DNA of 64,000 bases, from positions 183,423-247,422 of the forward strand of contig QDFQ01000005.1 of the NCBI GenBank assembly GCA_003075315.1, read 5' to 3'. The notes under the pieces were generated by a model. The model did not search any database and was not told the DNA's origin. It worked only from the letters and a program-made list of their open reading frames with translations. The stretch comes from Arthrobacter sp. TPD3018. Its GTDB lineage: Bacteria; Pseudomonadota; Alphaproteobacteria; Sphingomonadales; Sphingomonadaceae. The position numbers and the translations under genes were made by a program. Of the stretch, positions 46,199 to 54,446 are shown piece after piece (position 1 is the first letter of the stretch; the number at the start of each line of letters is the position of its first letter).

Positions 46199-47419
46199 AT
46201 GGGGTCTTTCCTGTCGAGGTCCTATCCGTCCATGCCGCATCCCTCTGATCGCACTGCCGTTCTCGAATCCCGACGGACGTTGAAGATGGCGCGATCGGCC
46301 CATGCCTATGTGCGGGGCAATACGGCGAAATTCTACGAATGGCTGGCGGCGTCCGATGCGGCACGGCGCGTGCCCGAGGGGCCGGCGGTGTGGATCTGCG
46401 GCGACTGCCACCTCGGCAATCTGGGGCCGATCGCCAGCGGCGACGGGTCGGTCGCCATCCAGATCCGCGATCTCGACCAAGCGGTGATCGGCAACCCCGC
46501 GCACGATCTGATCCGGCTGGGCCTGTCGCTGGCGACGGCCGCCCGCGGATCGGATCTGCCAGGTGTCGTCACGATGCGGATGATGGAGGCGATGGTCGAT
46601 GGCTATGCCGCGGCGATCCACGATCCGACCAGCGGCGATCCCGGCGTCGAATCCGACACCGTCCGCAGCGTCGAACGCGAGGCACTCGGCCGTCGCTGGC
46701 GCCATTTGGCGAAGGAAAGGCTGGATGCGGTGGAGCCGCGTATCCCGCTCGGCAAGAAGTTCTGGGAGCTGGCGCCCGAGGAACGCGAGGCGCTGACCGC
46801 GCTGTTCGCCGACGAGCGCGTCGCGGCGATGATCCTCTCGCTGAAGGGCAAGCCGAAGGATCGCGAGGTTCGGCTGGTCGATGCGGCGTATTGGATGAAG
46901 GGGTGCAGTTCGCTGGGCCTGCTGCGCTATGCGGCGATCGTTGCGCTCCGGACGCGCAAGGGCAATTGGTCCTATGCGCTGGTTGACCTGAAAGAAGCGA
47001 CCGCCCCCGTCGCGCCCGCGGCGCGCGGTGCGGCGATGCCCCGCGACCCGGGCGAGCGGGTCGCCACGGCCGCCCGCCACCTGTCGCCCTATCTCGGCGC
47101 GCGGATGATGCCGGTGCGGATGCTCGACCGGTCGCTGTTCATCCGCGAGCTGACCCCGCACGATCTGAAGCTGGAGGTCGAACAGTTTAGCCGCAGCGAG
47201 GCGATCCGCGCCGCCCGCCATCTCGCCTTCGTCGTCGGCACGGCGCATGCCCGCCAGATGGACGCCGCCGCGCGCGCAGACTGGATCGGCCAGCTCGAAT
47301 CGGGCCGGCACGGGCAGCTCGACGCACCCTCATGGCTGTGGGAAAGCGTCGTCTCGCTCTCCGGCAGCCATGAGGCGGGCTACCTCGACCACTGCCGGCG
47401 GTACGCGCTGGCGGCGTAG
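46199..47419 (+). CDS. DUF2252 family kinase-like protein
   Basis: A 406-residue protein of the DUF2252 family. RTLKMARSAHAYVRGNTAKFYEWL opens the domain. ICGDCHLGNLG and QIRDLDQAVIGNPAHDLIRL resemble the catalytic HxDxxxxN and DFD-like motifs of aminoglycoside phosphotransferase-type kinases, so ATP-dependent phosphorylation is possible though untested. The start is unsure: ATG 46199 was chosen; others lie at 46094, 46115 and 46232. Located downstream of the bamB terminator. Confidence 0.82.
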   Translation: MGSFLSRSYPSMPHPSDRTAVLESRRTLKMARSAHAYVRGNTAKFYEWLAASDAARRVPEGPAVWICGDCHLGNLGPIASGDGSVAIQIRDLDQAVIGNPAHDLIRLGLSLATAARGSDLPGVVTMRMMEAMVDGYAAAIHDPTSGDPGVESDTVRSVEREALGRRWRHLAKERLDAVEPRIPLGKKFWELAPEEREALTALFADERVAAMILSLKGKPKDREVRLVDAAYWMKGCSSLGLLRYAAIVALRTRKGNWSYALVDLKEATAPVAPAARGAAMPRDPGERVATAARHLSPYLGARMMPVRMLDRSLFIRELTPHDLKLEVEQFSRSEAIRAARHLAFVVGTAHARQMDAAARADWIGQLESGRHGQLDAPSWLWESVVSLSGSHEAGYLDHCRRYALAA

Positions 47420-47427
47420 CCGATCGC

Positions 47428-49899
47428 CTATAGCGTCTTGCGCAGGGTGAAGCTGACCGTCCGCCCCAGCGGATCGAGATAGGCCGGCTGGTAGCTGAGC
47501 GGTGTCGCGCCTAGCCGATCGCGAACCTGCGGCCGGGTGTTGAACAGGTTCGTCACACCCAGCGACGCGCGCGTCCCCTTCAGCCACGCCGGCGCGGTCT
47601 TCCCGCCAAACCGATCGGCGAGATTGGCGAAGACATTGACGTTCACCGTGGCGAAGCTCGGGAACCGCAGATCGCCCGCGCTGCCTGCCCCCTGCAATGT
47701 CGTGCCACTCTGCCACGTCGCCGTGACCCGCGCGCCCAGCCCCCGCTTGAACACCCCTGCCTGTGCCTCAACTTCGTGGTGGCGGCGCCCGCCGCGCAGG
47801 TCGATCGCACCGCCATCCAGCAGGTCGAGCGTCGGCAGCCGGTCGTTCAGCACGATCGCATCCTGCAGATACCAATTGTGGTACAGGCTGACGAACAGCC
47901 GGCTCCGCAGATTGTCTCCGGCGCGGGCCATGGCGCTGCCCCGCTCCGCGCGCGTCATGAGGGCGCCCGGGTTCGCCCGTATCGCCTCGGCCTCGCTACT
48001 GTACACCCGCATCCGGGCCGCCTGGAATCCGGAAGGTACCGCGCCGAGCGGGCGCGTGAAATTGATGCCCCAGCGCAATTGCTGTTGGCGGGATTCGGCG
48101 AAATTGACCGGCCGCCCGTCGATCCCGGTCAGCCGGCCGCGATCGTCACGGGTGAACCGCCCGGGAAAGGCGGCCTCGATGTCGGGCGTCACGATCGGAA
48201 AGGCGGCGATGGGACGATCGATCCGCGTCGCGACATAATCCACGCTGAAGGTCAGGTCCTTCTGCGCCAGGGGGCGGACATTGACGCCCAGCCGGACGAC
48301 ATGGCGGTCGTCGCTGCGCAGGGCAGGATTGCCGCCCGACACGCGGGTGACGTCCACCACCTCCCGCTGCCCAAGGTCGAAGATCCGGACGTTGGGCGTG
48401 ACGAGCGTGGGGCCGCCGAGCTGCTCCAGCGTCGGCGCGCCCTCCTCATGCGTAGCGGATGCGATCATGCTCACCGCGGGCACGGGTGACCATGCGAGGC
48501 CATAGCCGAACGTCCGCAGCGTCCCGACGTCCGACAACCGCTCCAGCGCGACATTGGCGTTGAGGCTGAGCGCACCCAAGGGCGACGGCGAATCCGGCTT
48601 GCGGCTGAAGATCGGCAGGGCAATGTCGATCTGCGCTGCCCCACGGTTGCGCGCAAGGTCGCCGATCTGCGTGACGCCGCCGATCGACGACCGGCTGTCG
48701 AGCCCCCGGAAGGCGACGCCCGCCTGCACGCTGGCCGACAGCGGCCCCGCCGGAAGCTCTGCGATCGGACCGTTCAGCAGCAGGTCGACACCGGCGAGCG
48801 TATCCACGAAACGCGCCGAATCACGCCGCCCCATGCCGCCGGCGACATCGGTGCGGAGGATGCTGCCGATGCGATCGTACGTGCCGGTGACGGTCCATTG
48901 CCACTGCCCTTCCCGACCGCCCAGCGTCGTCCCGAGATGCGCGACCGACCGGTCGCCATCCCGCCGCAGCACCCCGTCACCGTCCCGTCCCAGCAGGCTG
49001 ATGCTCTGGTTCGATTCGAAACGGCCGTTTAGCGTCGCAGTCGCATCGCCCGCCATCCGTCCACTGATCAGGCCGTTGACCGCAACCTGTTCGGTTTCGG
49101 GCAGCAGGGTCCGCACCCGACCCAGGTCGGACACGCTACCGATCTGGACGATACCCCGATCGCTTTCGCGCAGCATCGCAGCGCGATGGTACGTCGCCCC
49201 CAGGCTGACGCGCGTATCGCCGCGCAGCGCCAAATAGTCGGCACTGCCGATCGCACTATCCCGTCCACCCTCGGTCGGCGCGACATAGCCGAGCTGCCCC
49301 ACGCGCGAGCGGAAGTTCGCGAAGGTCACGATGTTCACGACCTTCTGATCGGCGCGATAGCCATATTGGAGCGCGAGTTCTTCGGGGAACACCTCCATTC
49401 GCTCGATCGCCTCGGTCGGAATGCGCGCGATTTCCGAAAAGTCGGAGATGCGCCGGCCATTGAGCAAGGTCACCGGCGTGCCGTCGCCGCGCCCACGGTT
49501 GCTCGTCACCTGCGGCCCCAGCGCCTCGAGCAGCGCGCCGATCGAATCCGCACCATAGGCCCGCAGATCGACCGGGCTGAACGTACGCTCCGGGGGCAGG
49601 TTGCCGACCACGGAGCCCCGCGGCTTTTGCGCTGCGACGACGATATCGTCCGGCGCATGCGCCGGCGGTTTGCCGAACCCCGGCGGCGGGTTCTTGCGGA
49701 ACCGTTCCTCCAACTCCCGCTGGAGTTCCGGCGGAAGCGGCTTGCCGTCCGCGCCCCGAAACTCGATCCGCGGCCCCGCCTTGGTCGCGGGCTTCGCCTC
49801 TTGCGCGGGCGTGGGCGGCGCAGGCGCCTCCTGTGCCGCGACACCGCTTGCCACACCCCCCGTCAGCAGCATCGCCGCCCATCCGTGCCGAACCGTCAC
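47428..49899 (-). CDS. TonB-dependent receptor with a proline-rich N-terminal extension
   Basis: An 823-residue outer-membrane receptor. Signal peptide about 1-23. Residues 24-90 are a Pro/Ala-rich extension (QEAPAPPTPAQEAKPATKAG ... FRKNPPPGFGKPP). The plug (about 95-205) has DSIGALLEALGPQVTSNRGRG, TPVTLLNGRRISDF and AIERMEVFPEELALQYGY; the barrel ends in SFTLRKTL. It differs from the siderophore type and resembles a common sphingomonad class of unknown ligand. The start is GTG 49899 with GGAGG six bases before. It is divergent from an OmpR-type two-component pair that may control it. Confidence 0.92.
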   Translation of the reverse strand: MTVRHGWAAMLLTGGVASGVAAQEAPAPPTPAQEAKPATKAGPRIEFRGADGKPLPPELQRELEERFRKNPPPGFGKPPAHAPDDIVVAAQKPRGSVVGNLPPERTFSPVDLRAYGADSIGALLEALGPQVTSNRGRGDGTPVTLLNGRRISDFSEIARIPTEAIERMEVFPEELALQYGYRADQKVVNIVTFANFRSRVGQLGYVAPTEGGRDSAIGSADYLALRGDTRVSLGATYHRAAMLRESDRGIVQIGSVSDLGRVRTLLPETEQVAVNGLISGRMAGDATATLNGRFESNQSISLLGRDGDGVLRRDGDRSVAHLGTTLGGREGQWQWTVTGTYDRIGSILRTDVAGGMGRRDSARFVDTLAGVDLLLNGPIAELPAGPLSASVQAGVAFRGLDSRSSIGGVTQIGDLARNRGAAQIDIALPIFSRKPDSPSPLGALSLNANVALERLSDVGTLRTFGYGLAWSPVPAVSMIASATHEEGAPTLEQLGGPTLVTPNVRIFDLGQREVVDVTRVSGGNPALRSDDRHVVRLGVNVRPLAQKDLTFSVDYVATRIDRPIAAFPIVTPDIEAAFPGRFTRDDRGRLTGIDGRPVNFAESRQQQLRWGINFTRPLGAVPSGFQAARMRVYSSEAEAIRANPGALMTRAERGSAMARAGDNLRSRLFVSLYHNWYLQDAIVLNDRLPTLDLLDGGAIDLRGGRRHHEVEAQAGVFKRGLGARVTATWQSGTTLQGAGSAGDLRFPSFATVNVNVFANLADRFGGKTAPAWLKGTRASLGVTNLFNTRPQVRDRLGATPLSYQPAYLDPLGRTVSFTLRKTL

Positions 49900-50021
49900 A
49901 CCGTTCCTCCCTCGCTGGTGTCGTGGGTGGACAGGAAAGCGGACGTGCGTAGCGTGGCGATGGCGGGCCGGTAGCCGTGGCTGATACGCAAATGCTACAC
50001 AGCGCTGCTAGGACGGTCGGC

Positions 50022-50741
50022 ATGGAGTCCGCGGCCATCGCCCCCAGTACGATCCTCGTCGTCGATGACGACGCCAGCATTCGCGATGCGATCGCCGACT
50101 TTCTGGGCGGCCATGGCTATGCGGTGCGCACCGCGCGCAATGCCGCGGCCTGCGATCACGAACTGGCCCAGGCGCCCGTCGATCTGATCGTGCTCGACGT
50201 GATGATGCCGGGCGAGGACGGGCTGTCGCTCTGCCGCCGCCTTGCCCCGGCGGGAACGGCGATCCTGATGCTCAGCGCGTTGGATGCGGTCACCGACCGG
50301 ATCGTCGGGCTGGAGGTGGGCGCTTGGGACTATCTGACCAAGCCGTTCGAGCCGCGCGAACTGCTGGCACGCGTCCGCGCGCTGCTGCGCCGTCCGGGTG
50401 CGGAGCGCGCCGATGCCAACACGAACGACGGTGTCAGCTTCGCGGGCTGGTGGCTGGACATGGAGCAGCGGCGACTGCGCGATCCAGCCGGACGCCCGCT
50501 GTTGCTCAGCGAGGGCGAACATGCCTTGCTGGCGGCATTCGTTCGCCGTCCCGGCCGCATTCTGACGCGTGATGCGTTGCTGGATCTGGCCCGCGGCCTC
50601 GACGCGACATCCTATGATCGCGCGATCGACATTGCGGTCAGCCGCTTGCGCCGCAAGCTGGGGGACGCCGATCATGCGCCCCTGATCGAAACGGTGCGCG
50701 GCGTCGGCTACCGGTTTCTGCCTGCGGTGCGGCCGGCGTGA
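50022..50741 (+). CDS. OmpR family response regulator
   Basis: A 239-residue transcription factor. Receiver domain: TILVVDDDASIRDAIADFL with the acidic pair, phospho-acceptor Asp59 in LIVLDVMMPGEDG, and YLTKPFEPRELLARV with the Lys. The C-terminal winged helix (about 140-235) reads FAGWWLDMEQRRLRDPAG ... LSEGEHALLAAFVRRPG ... YDRAIDIAVSRLRRKLGD ... LIETVRGVGYRF. ATG 50022 is chosen over a GTG at 49977. Its stop overlaps the kinase GTG (GTGA), so both are co-translated. Divergent TonB receptor is a likely target. Confidence 0.94.
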   Translation: MESAAIAPSTILVVDDDASIRDAIADFLGGHGYAVRTARNAAACDHELAQAPVDLIVLDVMMPGEDGLSLCRRLAPAGTAILMLSALDAVTDRIVGLEVGAWDYLTKPFEPRELLARVRALLRRPGAERADANTNDGVSFAGWWLDMEQRRLRDPAGRPLLLSEGEHALLAAFVRRPGRILTRDALLDLARGLDATSYDRAIDIAVSRLRRKLGDADHAPLIETVRGVGYRFLPAVRPA

Positions 50742-52111
50742 AGCGTCCCCTCAGCGCGCTCGTCTCGATCGGCGGATTCGGCGTCGCCGTGGCGACACTG
50801 AGCGTCGCGACGACCGCGGCGATCGTCATCCTCGCGCCGCAACCGCCCGCACCGCGGTTCAGCGCGGCCGAGGCGGTCGCTGCCTTGCGCCGGCCGATGC
50901 CCGGCTTCGACCGACGCTGGCGGGCCGACCCGCCGTCGGGCACGCGCGTGCCGATGCTGGAAGGGCTGATCGCCAGCGAACTGGGCCGATCGCCGGGCGA
51001 TGTCCGGGTAACCTGGCCCGACGGTACACGCCGGTCTAACATCATCGTCCAGCGCACGACCGTCACGCACGTCCCCCCGCCCGGGGCGACGACGATACCG
51101 CCATCCATCGTCCTGCTTCGGCGGGGCGGTACGCGGTTCGAAATGGTGACGCCCGCGGCGGCCAGCGGAGCGGTCCGCGCCGCGCTGATCGGCATGCCGA
51201 TGACGGCCTTCGCGGCGAGCGTCAGACAAGCCGACGGACGCTGGCTGACCGTATCGGCGACGCAGCCGTTACTCGGCGGCTGGCAGAGGAACATCCTCAT
51301 CGCGCTGGGCGTCAGCCTGCTGCTGCTTGCCCCCCTCGCCTGGATTTTCGCCCGGCGGATGACGCGGCCGTTTCGTATATTGGCCCGTGCGATCGATCAT
51401 GACGATACGGTCGCTCGCCTGCCCGGCGGCCCCCGCGAGTTGCAAGAGGCGGCGGCGGCAATCACCTCGATGCGCAACCGGCTTGCCATCGAAGCGGCCG
51501 AGCGCGCGCGGATGCTGACCGCGATCGCGCACGACCTGCGGACCCCCCTCACCGGGCTGCGGCTGCGCGTCGAAACCGCGCCCGAGCCACAGCGATCGCG
51601 CATGGTCGCCGATGTCGACCGCATGCAATCGATGATCGGTGAGGTGCTGGCCTTCGCCCGCGACGCCGCCGCCCCCGCCGCGATCGTCGAGGTTCGCTCA
51701 TTGGTTGCCGCGATCGTCGCGGACGCGCGCGACGCCGGAGCGAGCATCCGCCTGCTGCCCGGAGACGATGCCTGGGTACGCCTACCCGAACCGGCCTTTC
51801 GCCGCGCGGTCGAAAATCTGGTGCGCAACGCGACCGATTATGCGGGCGGCGGCGATGTCGCGGTGCGGCAGGACGGCGCCGCCGTGCTCGTGTCGGTCAC
51901 GGACACAGGCCCCGGCATTCCCGCGGCGGATCGCGAGCGCCTGTTGCTCCCGTTCGAACGGGGCGATGCCTCGCGCAATCGCGGCACGGGCGGGGCGGGC
52001 CTCGGCCTCAGCATCGTCCACGACTTCGCCGCGCAGCACCGCGGCACCTTTATGCTGGGCGAGGGCCCGGACGGCGGCACGATCGCGACGCTGCGACTCC
52101 CCTCCGCCTGA
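50738..52111 (+). CDS. Sensor histidine kinase
   Basis: A 457-residue membrane kinase, partner of the response regulator just upstream. N-terminal helix (about 8-30), periplasmic part 31-175, second helix about 187-207 (NILIALGVSLLLLAPLAWIFA), HAMP (about 208-258), phospho-acceptor His265 in TAIAHDLRTPLTGLRL, N-box ENLVRNATDYAGGG, and G1/G2 TDTGPGIP and GTGGAGLGLSIV. Start is GTG overlapping the regulator stop. The periplasmic sensor domain is Pro/Arg-rich with no recognisable ligand motif. Confidence 0.94.
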   Translation: MKRPLSALVSIGGFGVAVATLSVATTAAIVILAPQPPAPRFSAAEAVAALRRPMPGFDRRWRADPPSGTRVPMLEGLIASELGRSPGDVRVTWPDGTRRSNIIVQRTTVTHVPPPGATTIPPSIVLLRRGGTRFEMVTPAAASGAVRAALIGMPMTAFAASVRQADGRWLTVSATQPLLGGWQRNILIALGVSLLLLAPLAWIFARRMTRPFRILARAIDHDDTVARLPGGPRELQEAAAAITSMRNRLAIEAAERARMLTAIAHDLRTPLTGLRLRVETAPEPQRSRMVADVDRMQSMIGEVLAFARDAAAPAAIVEVRSLVAAIVADARDAGASIRLLPGDDAWVRLPEPAFRRAVENLVRNATDYAGGGDVAVRQDGAAVLVSVTDTGPGIPAADRERLLLPFERGDASRNRGTGGAGLGLSIVHDFAAQHRGTFMLGEGPDGGTIATLRLPSA

Positions 52112-52233
52112 GCTGTGCCGCCGCCGCCCTGCTCGACGCCCCGATCGCGGCGGCAGGCTACGCCATGCGGGGCATCAGACGTGGTATAGCGCTCGCCCGA
52201 CGGCACTAGCCTGCAGCCGCCACGCCACCGCGC

Positions 52234-52800
52234 TCAATCGTCGTAGACCCACTCGGACCATTTGACGACATTGTGGTGGCTGCAATTGACCAGCTGGACC
52301 GTGCATTGCTTCGTGTTCCAGTCGGATTCGCACGAATGGCGGACATGGGCGATCGCTTCGTCCTGCGTGCTGCCGGTATCCACGCTGTCATGCCCCACCA
52401 CCGGCCGGCCGGCCTCCACCGCGCGGGCGACCGCCGCGCATTGGTTGGTGTAGGACAGCATCAGCTGACACGCCGACCCGCCATTCTGCCGGCAATTGTC
52501 AAGCACCCCGTCCTGCGCCTCGCGCTTCGAGGGATATTGGTAGCTGCCGAACCACACGCCCTTGCCCTTGTCATAGGCGATGGCGCCGAAGGCCCGGTCG
52601 ATACGGTGAAACCCTTTCAGCGTCGGAACCGGCGGCCCGCAGTTGGGACTCCCCTGGGGGACACCGTTGCAGATGAAGGGAGGCCGCACCTGCGCGTCGA
52701 CCCGCGATATCCGCGACAGACCGAAAGCGATCGTCGGCGCCGCCAAGGCCATCGTCCCCCAAAACAGAGCGCGCCGCCGCGCGTGAGGTTGGGCCAGCAT
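52234..52800 (-). CDS. DUF4189 domain protein
   Basis: A 188-residue exported protein. The N-terminal basic region and hydrophobic helix (about 10-30) look like a signal or anchor. The DUF4189 region runs about 67-185: DRAFGAIAYDKGKGVWFGSY, followed by CRQNGGSACQLMLSYTNQCAAVARAV with several Cys likely forming disulfides in the periplasm. Function of the domain is unknown. It starts 3 bp after the stop of the DUF4892-like gene, so they form an operon. Confidence 0.85.
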   Translation of the reverse strand: MLAQPHARRRALFWGTMALAAPTIAFGLSRISRVDAQVRPPFICNGVPQGSPNCGPPVPTLKGFHRIDRAFGAIAYDKGKGVWFGSYQYPSKREAQDGVLDNCRQNGGSACQLMLSYTNQCAAVARAVEAGRPVVGHDSVDTGSTQDEAIAHVRHSCESDWNTKQCTVQLVNCSHHNVVKWSEWVYDD

Positions 52801-52803
52801 AGC

Positions 52804-53673
52804 CTACAGCCCCAGCGCGTTGCGTAGCCCGCCGAGGCTTCGCTTCTTCGGCTTCTCGGGCGGCGTGTCGGTGGCGGCGTTGCTTTCGATCTGGGCGCCG
52901 GGGCCGCAGCGATGCTGCTTGTCCAGTTCGGCCCCCACGACGCCGCCGGCCGCGCTGGCGGCCACCGCACCCTGCCCGCCGCCGCCGATCTTGCTGCCGA
53001 GCAGCCCGCCCAGAGCCATGCCATAGGCCGCCTTCATGCCGCCGTTGACGGTCTTGGAACAGTCGGTGACGTCGCGCGCCTTGGAGGTGTGAACCTTTGG
53101 TCCCGTCCCGCCGGCGGCGGACGCGGTTGCTTCGCCCGTCACTGCCCCGGCCGCGCTCTTGTCGACGGTCACTTCGTAAATCGTCGTGCGGTCCGGCCCC
53201 TCGAACAGATGGAGCATCACCCAATCGTCCCCGCGCTGCGCGACGATGACGCGCATCCGGTTGCCGAACAGCCCATCGGCGAACCCGTCCGGCGCAACGC
53301 GATCGGTCAGGAAAATGAGCCGCCCCATGTCCTTGCCGCACGCCACGCTGCCCGTGCAGTCGAACACGGTGCGATAGCCGGCGCGCTGCAACAGCCCGGT
53401 GTAATAGCGCCCCACCGCCAGCGTCGGCACCGCGGTAGGCGTGGCGTAATCGATATGGGTAACCCGCCCCTCGAGCGCCCGCACGCCCCGCGTCGTCGTC
53501 GCATCGTCGATACGGGCGATCGGCAGGACCAGCTGATCCTCCGCCGGCGGCCGATAGTTCTTGATCGCGGCGCCGGCATAGCGCGGCAACAGCGGATGAT
53601 CCTCACCGGGCACATCGGCCCAGGCGGTGGAGGCCGTTGCGGCCAGTACGAGGGCGATAGGAATGAACCGCAT
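52804..53673 (-). CDS. DUF4892-like periplasmic protein with glycine-zipper tail
   Basis: A 289-residue exported protein, signal peptide 1-19 (STAWA-D). The main domain (about 25-180) has the DUF4892-like pattern HPLLPRYAGAAIKNYRPPAED and VFDCTGSVACGKDMGR. Cys residues suggest disulfides. The C-terminal region has a glycine zipper (YGMALGGLLGSKIGGGGQG and AGGVVGAELDK) consistent with outer-membrane attachment, ending in a basic tail. AGGAG before the ATG is strong. A perfect FNR-type palindrome lies 57 bp upstream. Co-transcribed with DUF4189. Confidence 0.75.
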   Translation of the reverse strand: MRFIPIALVLAATASTAWADVPGEDHPLLPRYAGAAIKNYRPPAEDQLVLPIARIDDATTTRGVRALEGRVTHIDYATPTAVPTLAVGRYYTGLLQRAGYRTVFDCTGSVACGKDMGRLIFLTDRVAPDGFADGLFGNRMRVIVAQRGDDWVMLHLFEGPDRTTIYEVTVDKSAAGAVTGEATASAAGGTGPKVHTSKARDVTDCSKTVNGGMKAAYGMALGGLLGSKIGGGGQGAVAASAAGGVVGAELDKQHRCGPGAQIESNAATDTPPEKPKKRSLGGLRNALGL

Positions 53674-53729
53674 TCTGATCTCCTGCGTCAGGAATGGACC
53701 AAATGGCTGTGTTGCCCGTATAGAACGGA

Positions 53730-53743
53730 TTGATGCAGATCAA
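53730..53743. promoter_or_regulatory. Perfect FNR/FixK-type palindrome
   Basis: TTGATGCAGATCAA is a full match to TTGAT-N4-ATCAA. It lies 57-70 bp before the start of the DUF4892-like gene on the minus strand. Confidence 0.6.
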
Positions 53744-53794
53744 CTGCCGATGTGGCCCTAGAAGCAGCGCGTCCGTTCGTCGGACGGAACGGCA

Positions 53795-54361
53795 TCAGAA
53801 CCGGAAGCCGAGGCCGACCACCGCCTGATGCCGGTCGTAGCCGCCATCGTAGTTGGCGTAGCGATATTCGGCCTTCAGCGTCGTCCGATCGCTGACGTGA
53901 TGCTCGACGCCCGCGCCAAGGCGGAACCCGTCGACCGTGCCGCTCGTCGTCTGGCGCACCGCGAATGTCTGCTCGACATTGGTATAGCCCGCCTTGCCAT
54001 ACAGCAGCGTCTCCGCGCCGATCGGCGTCCCGATACGCCCTCCAACATAAGCGTCCCGCCCCGTCTTCACGCACAGGCTGCTATTGCCGCCGCTCGTCGA
54101 ATAGCTGACGCTGCATTGGCGGTTCGACGACCCGGTCAATTCCCCCTCGACGCCGACGACCAGACCGGTCCGCTGCCAGTCATAGCCGATCTGGCCGCCA
54201 TAGACCGCGCCGGCGCTCCAGTCGCTGTAGCGGTTGGCGCCATCGACGCCGGCGATGAGCGTGACGCTGCCCCCCTCGAACGGCCGGACCATGCGATCCT
54301 GCGCGGCGGCAGGCACCGCGCCGATCAGGGCCAGAATCGAAAGGGCGGCAGTTAATCGCAT
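53795..54361 (-). CDS. Outer-membrane beta-barrel protein
   Basis: A 188-residue porin-like protein with signal peptide 1-19 (AVPAAAQ). The mature protein is beta-strand rich (GSVTLIAGVDGANRYSDW, GGQIGYDWQRTGLVVGVEGE, TLKAEYRYANY), ending in VVGLGFRF with the terminal Phe needed for BAM recognition. It resembles the OmpW/opacity-like single-barrel family (Sphingomonas OmpX-like). ATG 54361 is preferred over 54367 because the AGGA site lies six bases before it. Confidence 0.87.
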   Translation of the reverse strand: MRLTAALSILALIGAVPAAAQDRMVRPFEGGSVTLIAGVDGANRYSDWSAGAVYGGQIGYDWQRTGLVVGVEGELTGSSNRQCSVSYSTSGGNSSLCVKTGRDAYVGGRIGTPIGAETLLYGKAGYTNVEQTFAVRQTTSGTVDGFRLGAGVEHHVSDRTTLKAEYRYANYDGGYDRHQAVVGLGFRF

Positions 54362-54446
54362 CGTCATTCCTTCGTGTTGATCGTCTCGCACGATCGCATC
54401 GACGGGCTGACGCAAAGGAACCGCAGTCCAAGTCGCAAATTTTTTT

